From Verrucomicrobia bacterium 12-59-8 (GTDB lineage: Bacteria; Verrucomicrobiota; Verrucomicrobiae; Verrucomicrobiales; Verrucomicrobiaceae), in NCBI GenBank assembly GCA_002279765.1, contig NCCR01000050.1:1-22650 (forward strand): a stretch of 22,650 nucleotides of DNA. Direction: 5' to 3'. The position numbers were made by a program, and so were the translations under genes. The first letter of the stretch is position 1. Every line of letters begins with the position of its first letter. Below, one piece after another: positions 7,085 through 15,664 of this stretch. The notes beneath the pieces are model-generated. The model saw only the letters and a program-made list of their open reading frames with translations. It was not told where the DNA came from and made no database searches.

Positions 7085-8821
7085 ATGCCTGCCCCCGCCG
7101 AAGCTCCCGCCCCTGTCGCCGCCCCACCGCCTGCCGATCTCGTGAATGTACAGATCGACGGTGTCTGGCACAAGTTCCCCAAAGGCACGCGCATGATCGA
7201 AGCGTGCAAGCAGGCCAAGAAGGAAGTCCCGCACTACTGCTACCACCCGAAACTCTCCTCTCCCGGCAACTGCCGCATGTGTTTGGTCGAGATGGGTATG
7301 CCTCCCCGTCCGGCCCCGGGCACTGAGCCGGAAAAAGATGAGCATGGCATGCCAAAGATCGGCTGGATGCCACGCCCCGTCATTGCCTGTGCCAACACCA
7401 TCGCAGAAGGCATGGGCATTCGCACCGAGTCCGTCCTCACGCAGGAATGCCGCAAAGGCGTGATGGAGTTCCTCCTCATCAATCATCCGCTCGACTGCCC
7501 TATTTGCGATCAGGCTGGTGAGTGCCGCTTGCAGGAGTTCAGCGTCGAGCATGGCAAGGGCGAGAGCCGCTTCCGCGAAGACAAGGTCAAGAAGCCGAAG
7601 AATGTTGATATTGGCCCGCGTGTGCGTCTCGACGACGAGCGCTGCATCATGTGCAGCCGCTGCATCCGCTTCACCGCCGAGATCGCCGACGAGCCCGTGC
7701 TAGGCTTCACCGAACGCGGCAGCTTCACCACGCTGGCCGTGCATCCCGGCAAGCGCTTGGAGCACAACTACTCGCTCAACACGGTGGACATCTGCCCTGT
7801 CGGCGCTCTGACCTCCAACGACTTCCGCTTCCAGCAGCGTGTCTGGTTCCTCAACGAGACGAACAGCATCTGCACCGGCTGCGGTCGTGGCTGCAATATG
7901 GAGATCAGTGCCCGTGGCGAAACGATCTACCGCCAGACTCCACGCGACAACAACGACGTGAACTCCACCTGGATGTGTGACAGCGGCCGCCTCGACTTCC
8001 ACTTTGTGAACAGCGAATTCCGCCTCACCGATCCGATGATCAAGTCTGGTGGCAAACACCAGATCGCCACTTGGAAGATGGCACTTGGCAACATCGCCAC
8101 CGCTCTCGCAGGCAAGAAGGGCGAGGAGATCGCCATCATCGCCAGCGCACGCATGACGAACGAAGAACTGTTCTTCGTGAAGCACCTCGCCGCGCAGCTC
8201 GGCACCACGAATGTCGATGTCATCCCGCGCACCGGCGGCGCTGACAACTACCTCCACGCTGACGACCTCAATCCGAACACGAACGGTGCCAAGCTCATCC
8301 TCGGCATCGAACCCGGTGCCAAACTGGCTGAGATCACCGAACTCATGAGCCGTGGCCGCCTGCGTGTCGTGCTCGCTTTCGGTGAAAACCTGCTCAAAGT
8401 CGGCTTCGCGCAGCGTGACTTGGAAAAGGTGCCGTTCATCGCTTCGCTGCATATTCTCGCCAATGCCAGTGCTGAACTGAGTGAGGTTGTGCTGCCAGGC
8501 ACTGCCTATGCTGAAAAGCACGGCAGCATGATCAATGTCACGGGACGCCTTCAGCGCCTGAACAAGGCGGTCAAGGCTCCTGGCAACGCCCATGACACCT
8601 GGGAAATCCTGCGCGACCTCATCGTCGCCTGCGGCGGTTCGAATGGCATCCACACCATTGAAGACGTCTTCAAGCGTCTCAGCACCGAAGTCTCTGAACT
8701 GAACGGCCTCACCTTCTCCAAGATCGGTGATCTGGGCACCCAGGTGCTCGAAACCGGAGAGAAGATCCCGCTGCTGGAGCGTGAAAAAGAGCGCAAGGCG
8801 AAGGGGATTATTGTCGGTTAA
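7085..8821 (+). CDS. nuoG: NADH-quinone oxidoreductase subunit G (NuoG), iron-sulfur protein
   Basis: Peripheral-arm subunit of respiratory complex I that carries Fe-S clusters from the NADH module toward quinone. All ligand sets are visible: [2Fe-2S] C52, C63, C66, C102; the His-ligated 4Fe-4S set H134, C138, C141, C147; a 4Fe-4S set C187, C190, C193, C237; and the additional set C263, C266, C270, C298 at the head of the molybdopterin-oxidoreductase-like domain. That domain is short (to residue 578). The first 20 residues are an Ala/Pro-rich extension before the ferredoxin fold. No other nuo gene flanks it: upstream is the divergent lipid kinase, downstream the surface protein. It has its own promoter and a Crp/Fnr-like site, so it seems to be transcribed alone. 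Confidence 0.93.
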   Translation: MPAPAEAPAPVAAPPPADLVNVQIDGVWHKFPKGTRMIEACKQAKKEVPHYCYHPKLSSPGNCRMCLVEMGMPPRPAPGTEPEKDEHGMPKIGWMPRPVIACANTIAEGMGIRTESVLTQECRKGVMEFLLINHPLDCPICDQAGECRLQEFSVEHGKGESRFREDKVKKPKNVDIGPRVRLDDERCIMCSRCIRFTAEIADEPVLGFTERGSFTTLAVHPGKRLEHNYSLNTVDICPVGALTSNDFRFQQRVWFLNETNSICTGCGRGCNMEISARGETIYRQTPRDNNDVNSTWMCDSGRLDFHFVNSEFRLTDPMIKSGGKHQIATWKMALGNIATALAGKKGEEIAIIASARMTNEELFFVKHLAAQLGTTNVDVIPRTGGADNYLHADDLNPNTNGAKLILGIEPGAKLAEITELMSRGRLRVVLAFGENLLKVGFAQRDLEKVPFIASLHILANASAELSEVVLPGTAYAEKHGSMINVTGRLQRLNKAVKAPGNAHDTWEILRDLIVACGGSNGIHTIEDVFKRLSTEVSELNGLTFSKIGDLGTQVLETGEKIPLLEREKERKAKGIIVG

Positions 8822-8984
8822 CTGATTGATATTGGACAAACTGGATGCTGTGGCTGCTGCCATGACGTCCATCTGAGGGCTTTTTTGAGCAAATTTGGCT
8901 GGTTCGATTGTTGGGAGAGTTTATCTGTCCCACCCCCTTTTTCGTGCGACAGCGCGAACGCAAAAAACTGCCCTCAATCCAATC

Positions 8985-11900
8985 ATGACTGTGTTCTTCA
9001 CACGAGGCGTGCGCTTTGCCGTGCTCCTGCTTTCCATCTTGGCCTTCACACCGGCACATGCGGCGACGTTGTACTGGGACACCAATGGAGCCACGGTTTA
9101 CTCTGGTAACACCGGTGGGATCTGGGGCGTGGACAGTTTTTGGAGCAGCGATGAGCGAGGTCTGAGCAGTACCGGAGCGTATGCGGCTGGGAGCGATGTG
9201 GTCTTTGCCGCAGGCATTGACGGCACGGGCAGTTACACGGTGACGCTTTCACCCAGCCAGTCTGCCAGCAGTCTCAATTTTCAGGAAGGTCACGTCACGA
9301 TCGCTCCGGGTACTGCGTTTGTCTCGTCCCCGAATAACTTTACCTCCCTCGAAATCCTCACCCTTACCGGCACCGCCCCCGCTGTGAACGTCCAGAACAT
9401 GGACGCCACCATCACCGCCCGCATGACTTCCACCGGGCTGACCAAAAACGGTTTCGGCAAAATCACTCTCGATTTTGGCGCCTCGGGCAATGGCGGCTTC
9501 TTCAATCTCGGTGGTGCGCCCATCACCATCAACTCAGGCACCTTTGAACTCAAAGGCACTGGCGGCAGCGCCAACCAGCTGACCACCACAGGCATTGTCA
9601 TCAACAGCGGTGGCACCTTCTTGTGGAATACCAACTCCAACAGCATCAGCGACAGCGCCAAAATCACCGTCAACACCGGCGGTGTCCTGAACACCAAAGT
9701 CGGTGATCAGTTCGGCACCATCGAGGGCAGCGGCCTCATCCTCATGCGCAATGCTTCGCTCAATCTTGCCCAGAGCAGCGTCAATAGCACCTATTCCGGG
9801 ATCATTGCGGGCAACGGCGCACTGCAAGTCAACAGCGGCACGGGCTTCATCACTCTCACCAATGCCAACACCTTCACTGGCACACTCACTGCCCAGAACA
9901 CTAACACCACCACCGGTGGTTGGCTTCTCGGACACGCCCGTGCGGCTCAAAATGCCACCCTCAATCTCGTCAATTTCGACGTGAACACCAGGAACATCAG
10001 CTTCGCCTCCGGCATCGGCACCTTCATCACTGGCGGCCTGCAGGGGACCAGCAACCTGACACTTCAGGATTCTGGGGGCGGTGCGATCACCCTGCAAACC
10101 GGCAACAACGACGGCAGCACCACCTATCGCGCTGCGCTCAGCGGCAGCGGTGGTCTCGCCAAGATCGGCACTGGCACCCTCACCCTCAGCGGCGAACAAA
10201 TCACAGTCACTCGGACCAACAACACCTCCGGTCTTGTCACCGCCACCTACGTCTCCAGTGCCTCCAACACCTACACCGGGGACACCAGCATCCTCGGTGG
10301 TTCTCACAATCCTACCAACGGCTCTCTCACTCAGACCAACGCGGGTGGCCTCAAGCTCGACTTCAACTCCACCGCCATTGGTTCCACGAACACCGGTGGC
10401 AACACGTACGCTTACACCATCACCGCCCCCACTGCCGACATCATCAGCGCCTCCAGCCGGCTGGTTCTCGGTGGCGGCAAGCTCACCGTCGCGGGCCGCA
10501 ACACCACCACTGGCACCGAAGCTGTCTCTCAAACTTTCAACAACACCTACCTTCTCCTCGGGCGCAGCTACGTCACCGTCACCCAAGGCACCGCCAATGC
10601 CGACACTGTCGTGAAGCTCGGCAACATCACGCGCGATCCCGGCAGCGTTCTGGAGTTCACCCCCGCCGCAGGCACGCAGAGCGCCACCAACGGCATTGTC
10701 ATCACCACCGCCAATGATGCCAGCGGCATTCTGGGCGGCTGGGCTCTCCTGGGCAACGACTGGGCCGTCAAAAGCACCGCAGGAACAGCTCTTGGCAATG
10801 TCATTGCTGCCACCACGCAATACAGCGCCTATGCCGCTGGAGACATCGTCAGTTCCCCGGCCTCCAACTTGTTGATCAGCGACGGCAGCGCCTCAATCAC
10901 CACCGGAGCGGGCGTTACGGACCTCAATACCCTCATGGTGCGCAACGATGCAGGCAACGGCAACGCCGCCATCAACCGTCTCATCGATATTGCCGCAGGC
11001 GAGACCCTCCGCTTGGGGGCCACAGGCTCCATTTGGAACCAAGGCAGCCAGGTCTCCTCGGGCGTCCCCACCCTCACCATCGGCTCTGCCAGCAACGTTG
11101 GCACCCTCACCGCCGGCGGAGCAGACAACACCGCTGGCGAAGTCATCATCAATAATTCAGGTAGTGGCGAAATCCTCATTCGCTCCTCCATCACCGACAA
11201 CGGCACCGGTGCAGTCACGCTCATCCGGACCGGCTCCGGCAATCAAGTCGTCTTCAGTGGGGTCAATACTCACACCGGAGGGACCGTGATCACCCAAGGC
11301 CGCAACCGCTTCGACAACGTCGGCGGCCTCGGCAGCGGTGCCGTCACCGTCACCCCCGGGGGCCAGCTCTGGCTCAATGCCGGAGGCACCTATGCCCAGA
11401 CCTTCAACCTCGCAGGCACCGGGTATGGTGAAAACGGCATCCCCGGTGCCATACGTTTCAGCGGTGGCCAAACTCTCACTGGCCAGATCAACCTCACCGG
11501 AGACACCCACCTCGGTGCCGTCAACGCCAGCAGCGTCACCACCCTAGCCGGAAAAATTACCGGCGATTATGCCCTTGATCTCTCCGGCGGCGCGGGCGGC
11601 ACCAACATCATTCAGCTCAACAGCACCGCCAACGACTTCACCGGCAACTTCTCCATCAACACCAACTTCCTCGCCATTCCCACCGCCTTCGGTGGTGCTA
11701 ACGTCACCGTCCGCCTCGGAGCTTCGGAGGTCATCCCCAACGGCCTGGGTAAAGGCAACGTCATTCTGAGCGGAAGCACCAGTCCCGTCACTCTTGACCT
11801 CAACGGCTTTAACGAAACCATCAACTCCCTGATCTCTTACGGCACTCACGCTAACACTGCCATCACCAACGGCAAGGCCAACAGCACCTCCACTCTCACC

Positions 11901-13085
11901 ATCGGCGATAACAACGCCAGCACGCTCGTCACCGACCTCGCAGCCGCTACGACTTTCTTCGGCGGGGCGATCAAGGACACGGGCACGGGCATCATGGCGC
12001 TGACCAAGATCGGCGAAGGTGCGCAGACATTCACGGGTGCGAACACCTACAGCGGCCTGACGACGATCAGCAAGGGCACCCTCATGGCCGGCGCGGCAAA
12101 CACACTGTCCGCCAGCTCTGCGGTGAGCATCGCCAATGATGCGACCGCCGTGCTGGCGCTGACCAATGGCCTGGCCGATTTTTCGCAGACGATCCTGTCT
12201 CTTTCAGGAGGTGGTGCCGTCAATTTGGGCACCATCGCCGCCGCTGACACCGTCAGCACCCCAGGCACCCGACTCACTACTGGCAGCACCGCTGATACCA
12301 CGTACTCTGGCACCATCGTCGGTGCTGGTGGGTTGGTGAAACAAGGGGCGGGCACGTTCACGATCACCGGGGCTAATACCTATGTGGGAACGACTCAAGT
12401 GACAGAAGGGAATCTGCAAGTCGGGCAATCGGGTGTCGGGCAAAGCGGCACGGGAGCCGTAGTGGTCAGCAGTGGTGCCACTCTTTCGGGTTCTGGCACC
12501 GTCCAAGGCACCACCGTTATCAATGGCCTGCTGAGCGCCGGGGACAGTGGTGGCACGAGCATTGGCAAGCTGACTTTCACTGACGTGAGCACTGGCAGCC
12601 TCACGCTGGCCGGGGGCGGCAGCGCTGTGGCACCCCGGGTGCTTTTCACTCTTGCTGGAGCCACAGGCAATGAGGCGGACCCCACCGATGGCATTCAGAC
12701 TGCGGGACTGCTCAATGGCAGCTTTGGCAATCACGACAGCCTCGTTGTGCAAGGCACACTGACCCTCGCGGCGGGAAGCACGATCAAGGTGGAGCTATCC
12801 GGTGGTTATGATCCCGGCTTTGGCGATGTCTATAATCTCATCGACTGGGGTACCGTGAATGGTGGTTCGGGGGCGATTGTGGCCGGGGGATTCAACGCGG
12901 CCAATACCGGCGGAGATTTGGATCTTCAGCTCGGTGCCTCCATGATCGCCAATGGGTGGTTTTGGAATACCGACCAGTTTTTGACGAATGGCATCATCTA
13001 TGTGGTGCCGGAGCCGGGGCGTGCTGTGCTGCTGCTGTTGGGTTTGGGCCTTGGCGCGGTGCGTCGGCGCAGGCGCAAATGCTGA
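8985..13085 (+). CDS. Secreted autotransporter-associated beta-strand-repeat protein with PEP-CTERM signal
   Basis: A 1366-residue exported protein, probably a surface or matrix component. Residues 1-26 are a Sec signal peptide (FAVLLLSILAFTPAHA, likely cut before ATLYW). The body is Gly/Thr/Asn/Ser-rich beta-helix material with units of the TIGR02601 type, such as LTKIGEGAQTFTGANTYSG and LVKQGAGTFTITGANTYVG. The last 26 residues are a PEP-CTERM signal: VPEP, a hydrophobic stretch, then RRRRRK. There is no autotransporter barrel, so the repeats here are a surface scaffold rather than a type V passenger. Processing by an exosortase (not in the window) is inferred. The frame opens at 8895, but ATG 8985 starts the signal peptide. 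Codon use changes inside the gene: roughly 9330-11945 strongly favours C in third position. Nothing shows a binding or enzymatic activity. Confidence 0.9.
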   Translation: MTVFFTRGVRFAVLLLSILAFTPAHAATLYWDTNGATVYSGNTGGIWGVDSFWSSDERGLSSTGAYAAGSDVVFAAGIDGTGSYTVTLSPSQSASSLNFQEGHVTIAPGTAFVSSPNNFTSLEILTLTGTAPAVNVQNMDATITARMTSTGLTKNGFGKITLDFGASGNGGFFNLGGAPITINSGTFELKGTGGSANQLTTTGIVINSGGTFLWNTNSNSISDSAKITVNTGGVLNTKVGDQFGTIEGSGLILMRNASLNLAQSSVNSTYSGIIAGNGALQVNSGTGFITLTNANTFTGTLTAQNTNTTTGGWLLGHARAAQNATLNLVNFDVNTRNISFASGIGTFITGGLQGTSNLTLQDSGGGAITLQTGNNDGSTTYRAALSGSGGLAKIGTGTLTLSGEQITVTRTNNTSGLVTATYVSSASNTYTGDTSILGGSHNPTNGSLTQTNAGGLKLDFNSTAIGSTNTGGNTYAYTITAPTADIISASSRLVLGGGKLTVAGRNTTTGTEAVSQTFNNTYLLLGRSYVTVTQGTANADTVVKLGNITRDPGSVLEFTPAAGTQSATNGIVITTANDASGILGGWALLGNDWAVKSTAGTALGNVIAATTQYSAYAAGDIVSSPASNLLISDGSASITTGAGVTDLNTLMVRNDAGNGNAAINRLIDIAAGETLRLGATGSIWNQGSQVSSGVPTLTIGSASNVGTLTAGGADNTAGEVIINNSGSGEILIRSSITDNGTGAVTLIRTGSGNQVVFSGVNTHTGGTVITQGRNRFDNVGGLGSGAVTVTPGGQLWLNAGGTYAQTFNLAGTGYGENGIPGAIRFSGGQTLTGQINLTGDTHLGAVNASSVTTLAGKITGDYALDLSGGAGGTNIIQLNSTANDFTGNFSINTNFLAIPTAFGGANVTVRLGASEVIPNGLGKGNVILSGSTSPVTLDLNGFNETINSLISYGTHANTAITNGKANSTSTLTIGDNNASTLVTDLAAATTFFGGAIKDTGTGIMALTKIGEGAQTFTGANTYSGLTTISKGTLMAGAANTLSASSAVSIANDATAVLALTNGLADFSQTILSLSGGGAVNLGTIAAADTVSTPGTRLTTGSTADTTYSGTIVGAGGLVKQGAGTFTITGANTYVGTTQVTEGNLQVGQSGVGQSGTGAVVVSSGATLSGSGTVQGTTVINGLLSAGDSGGTSIGKLTFTDVSTGSLTLAGGGSAVAPRVLFTLAGATGNEADPTDGIQTAGLLNGSFGNHDSLVVQGTLTLAAGSTIKVELSGGYDPGFGDVYNLIDWGTVNGGSGAIVAGGFNAANTGGDLDLQLGASMIANGWFWNTDQFLTNGIIYVVPEPGRAVLLLLGLGLGAVRRRRRKC
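10156..10311 (+). repeat. Beta-strand repeat unit, extended form
   Basis: Begins LAKIGTGTLTLSG and resumes after an insert with NTYTGDTSILGG. It is the same consensus as the units at 12000 and 12333 but with about 20 extra residues between the TLSG strand and the NTY turn. Confidence 0.6.
12000..12092 (+). repeat. Autotransporter-associated beta-strand repeat unit
   Basis: A 31-residue unit, LTKIGEGAQTFTGANTYSG continuing to KGTLMAG, matching the consensus L.K.G.G..T.TGANTY.G.T...G.L..G of the TIGR02601 family. Confidence 0.8.
12333..12425 (+). repeat. Autotransporter-associated beta-strand repeat unit
   Basis: A second 31-residue unit, LVKQGAGTFTITGANTYVG continuing to EGNLQVG, aligning without gaps to the unit at 12000. 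It is followed by the typical closing segment with SGATLSGSGTV. Confidence 0.8.
13005..13082 (+). other. PEP-CTERM exosortase sorting signal
   Basis: Encodes the last 26 residues of the surface protein: VPEP, then a leucine-rich transmembrane stretch (AVLLLLGLGLGAV), then five arginines, lysine and a terminal cysteine. This is the tripartite signal recognised by exosortases. The terminal Cys is an extra feature not required by the family. Confidence 0.85.
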
Positions 13086-13113
13086 AGCATAAAGCCTGCA
13101 AGGTGCGGAAATC

Positions 13114-13132
13114 GGGGTAATCTCTGTACCCC
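13114..13132 (+). other. Hairpin immediately before the U32 gene
   Basis: GGGGTA (13114-13119) and TACCCC (13127-13132) form a perfect 6-bp stem with a 7-base loop, five bases before the GTG start at 13138. No T-tract follows, so it is not a classical terminator. It may act on translation of the U32 gene, or be chance. A possible -10 (TAATCT, 13118-13123) overlaps it. Confidence 0.4.
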
Positions 13133-13137
13133 CTGCC

Positions 13138-15579
13138 GTGACTTATCCCTCTTCCATCGCCAAACCCGAACTTCTCTCTCCTGCCGGAAACTGGGACTGT
13201 GCCCGTGCGGCGGTGGCGAACGGGGCGGATGCGATCTTTTTTGGCATGCCGCGTTTCAATGCGCGACTGCGTGCGGACAATTTTGTGGAGGAAGATCTGC
13301 CGGAGCTGATGAAGTTCCTGCATGAGCATGGGGTGAAGGGGTATGTGGCCTTCAACACGCTGATCTTCACCAAGGAACTGCCGGATGCGGAGAAGCAGCT
13401 GCACTTGCTGGAAGATTGCGGTGTGGATGCGGTGATCGTGCAGGACCTTGGTCTGGCGCGGATGGTGAAGGCGCTGACGCCGAAGCTGCGGCTGCATGCG
13501 AGCACGCAGATGACGATTACTTCACCGGAAGGGCTGGAATTTGCGAAGAAGCTGAACATTGATCAGGCGGTGCTGGCGCGGGAGCTTTCCATGCGCGAGC
13601 TGGAGCGCTTCAAAGATGCGGCGGTGCCGCTGGAAGTGTTTGTGCATGGGGCGCTGTGCGTGGCCTATTCGGGGCAGTGCCTCACCAGCGAGTCGCTGGG
13701 TCGGCGCAGTGCGAACCGTGGCGAATGCGCGCAGGCCTGTCGCATGCCCTATGAAATGATCGTCGATGGCGAGCCGCGTGACCTTGAAGATAAGCGCTAC
13801 TTGCTCTCGCCACAGGATCTCGCGGCGGTGGATGAAATCCCGCGCTTGATTGAGCTTGGTATTCGCAGTTTTAAAATCGAAGGCCGCCTCAAGACTCCCG
13901 AGTATGTGGCGGGTGTGACGCAGGTGTATCGCAAGGCGATTGACCGTGCTTTGGCGAATCAACCGGCGCCTGCAAGTGAGGCGGACCGCTATGCGCTCGA
14001 AATGACTTTCTCACGCGGCCTGTATCCGGGCTGGATGCATGGGGTGAACCACCAGGAGCTGGTGGGTGCTTATTACGGCAAGAAGCGTGGTCCGTTTGTG
14101 GGTCAGGTGACTCGCATCATTGATGACGACACGCTTGAGCTTGATGACCTGCACATCGCCATGAAACCGGGCGATGGCGTGGTGTTTGAAAACCTTTCTG
14201 ACACCAACTACGAGCAGGGCGGCAGCGTGTATGAGATGCGCGGCAGCGCGCTGAGCTTCCGTCATGGGCATCTGCGGATGCAGGATGTGCAGCTCGGCAT
14301 GCGTGTGTTTAAAACGAGTGATCCTGCGCTCAATCGTGCGCTGCGTCAGTCGTTTGAAGGTGACATTCCTATTCGCAAGCAGCGCAAACTTGATCTCCAC
14401 GTGACCGGCACGGTGGGTGAGCCTTTGCGCGTGCAATCGGGTGCCACAGTGGTGACTTCCACCATGCCGCTGCAGGCCGCGATGAAGCGCCCGCTTACTC
14501 CTGGGGCATTCATTGAGCAGTTCAGTCGTCTTGGCGGGACGGAGTTTGAATTGGGCGAGGTGCAGTTCGATGTCGTTGGCGAGGTGATGCTGCCGATCAG
14601 CGAACTGAACCGCATGAGGCGTGATTTGATTGCGGAATGGAGCGAAGGCGCTGTGACATCCGCACCTGCGGTGCCGAGCACAACAACGCTGAAATCGATG
14701 ATGCCATCGCGAGGGATCTCGGACGACTCACCGTTTCAGCTCCATGCGCTGTGCCGCACCAAGGCGCATGTGGATGCTGCGCTGGTGCTCGGGGTGCCAC
14801 GTCTCTACTTGGATTTTGAAGACATCCGGCTGTACGCAGATGCCGTGAAGGAAATCAAGGAGCGCAGCGACACCGCACAGGTTTGGCTGGCCACGCCACG
14901 CATTCAGAAATCTGGAGAGGCTGGATTCTTCAAGCTCATCCAGCGTGCCGAGCCGCATGGCGTGCTCATTCGCAATCTGGGTGCCATGTCGTTCTTCAAG
15001 GATGCCGGGATTCCTATGACGGGGGATTTTTCTCTCAATGTCGCCAATCCACTCACGGCGGAGATTTTGAAAAAGTCCGGGCTGGAGCGGCTGACGATCA
15101 GCTACGACCTGAACATTGAGCAGGTCGTTGATCTGCTCGCTGCTGCGCCGCCGTCTTGGTTTGAGCTGACGCTGCATCAGCACATGCCGATGTTTCATAT
15201 GGAGCACTGCGTTTTTGCAGCGTTCCTGAGCAAGGGCACGGATTTCACCAACTGCGGGCGTCCCTGTGACAAACACCGGGTGCATCTGAAGGATCGCGTG
15301 GGCATGCACCATCCGCTGAAAGCTGATGTCGGTTGCCGCAACACGCTGTTCAACGCGGTGGCGCAAACTGGCGCGCAGTTTTTTGATGAACTGCGAGAGC
15401 ATGGGCTGCGCTGCTTCCGTGTGGAGCTTCTCGAAGAGAATGCTGATGAGGCGATGATCGTGCTGCGCACCTACCAGGAGTTGATGAGTGGCCAGCGTGA
15501 TGGTGATGAAATCTGGCGCGATCTGAAGGCACAGAGCCAGCTCGGCGTGACGCGGGGGACTTTGACGGAACTGGCTTGA
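13138..15579 (+). CDS. U32-family protein (RlhA/TrhP-type), long form with C-terminal Cys cluster
   Basis: An 813-residue protein of family U32. Members were named peptidases, but RlhA and TrhP of E. coli are needed for hydroxylation of 23S rRNA C2501 and tRNA U34, so RNA modification is the likelier role. The U32 signature (PROSITE PS01276), EVFVHGALCVAYSGQCLTS, is at 166-184, with cysteines C174, C181, C197 and C201 as probable Fe-S ligands. The N-terminal barrel begins KPELLSPAGNWD. The length exceeds RlhA (about 650-670) and the end carries a second cluster, C691, C706, C710 and C733 (CGRPC, DVGCRNT). The start GTG 13138 leaves a full N-terminal strand; no ribosome-binding site is present. 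It stands alone between two unrelated genes on the same strand. Confidence 0.9.
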   Translation: MTYPSSIAKPELLSPAGNWDCARAAVANGADAIFFGMPRFNARLRADNFVEEDLPELMKFLHEHGVKGYVAFNTLIFTKELPDAEKQLHLLEDCGVDAVIVQDLGLARMVKALTPKLRLHASTQMTITSPEGLEFAKKLNIDQAVLARELSMRELERFKDAAVPLEVFVHGALCVAYSGQCLTSESLGRRSANRGECAQACRMPYEMIVDGEPRDLEDKRYLLSPQDLAAVDEIPRLIELGIRSFKIEGRLKTPEYVAGVTQVYRKAIDRALANQPAPASEADRYALEMTFSRGLYPGWMHGVNHQELVGAYYGKKRGPFVGQVTRIIDDDTLELDDLHIAMKPGDGVVFENLSDTNYEQGGSVYEMRGSALSFRHGHLRMQDVQLGMRVFKTSDPALNRALRQSFEGDIPIRKQRKLDLHVTGTVGEPLRVQSGATVVTSTMPLQAAMKRPLTPGAFIEQFSRLGGTEFELGEVQFDVVGEVMLPISELNRMRRDLIAEWSEGAVTSAPAVPSTTTLKSMMPSRGISDDSPFQLHALCRTKAHVDAALVLGVPRLYLDFEDIRLYADAVKEIKERSDTAQVWLATPRIQKSGEAGFFKLIQRAEPHGVLIRNLGAMSFFKDAGIPMTGDFSLNVANPLTAEILKKSGLERLTISYDLNIEQVVDLLAAAPPSWFELTLHQHMPMFHMEHCVFAAFLSKGTDFTNCGRPCDKHRVHLKDRVGMHHPLKADVGCRNTLFNAVAQTGAQFFDELREHGLRCFRVELLEENADEAMIVLRTYQELMSGQRDGDEIWRDLKAQSQLGVTRGTLTELA

Positions 15580-15626
15580 GGCCAGCCAACTCGGGACAGC
15601 GGTTTTCTGCGGGTGCAGGAACTTCC

Positions 15627-15655
15627 TTGAACGCTAGCGGTTTAACCGCCAGAAT
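15627..15655 (+). promoter_or_regulatory. Candidate promoter with internal palindrome before the vWA gene
   Basis: TTGAAC (15627-15632), a 17-bp spacer and CAGAAT (15650-15655) make a weak promoter. The spacer holds GCGGTTTAACCGC (15637-15649), a 6-bp inverted repeat about a single T, which could be an operator or a small hairpin. A short AAGG at 15658-15661 lies three bases before the ATG. Confidence 0.3.
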
Positions 15656-15664
15656 CCCAAGGCC

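Noticed and set aside
7700..8872. A 390-codon minus-strand open frame opposite nuoG
   Set aside because: Antisense to conserved nuoG sequence; composition is typical of a shadow frame and no motif is present.
8857..8887. T-tract with a preceding GCC / GGC pair after nuoG as a terminator
   Set aside because: The stem is only about three base pairs around a long loop, so the TTTTTT run alone does not support a terminator.
8895..8984. Earlier ATG for the surface protein, adding 30 residues
   Set aside because: The added residues would place a polar stretch before the clear Sec signal peptide that begins at the ATG at 8985.
9534..10820. A 428-codon minus-strand open frame opposite the beta-strand-repeat gene
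   Set aside because: The C-ending codon bias of the repeats produces stop-free antisense frames. The translation is a Gly/Ala/Asp/Glu-rich low-complexity sequence without domains.
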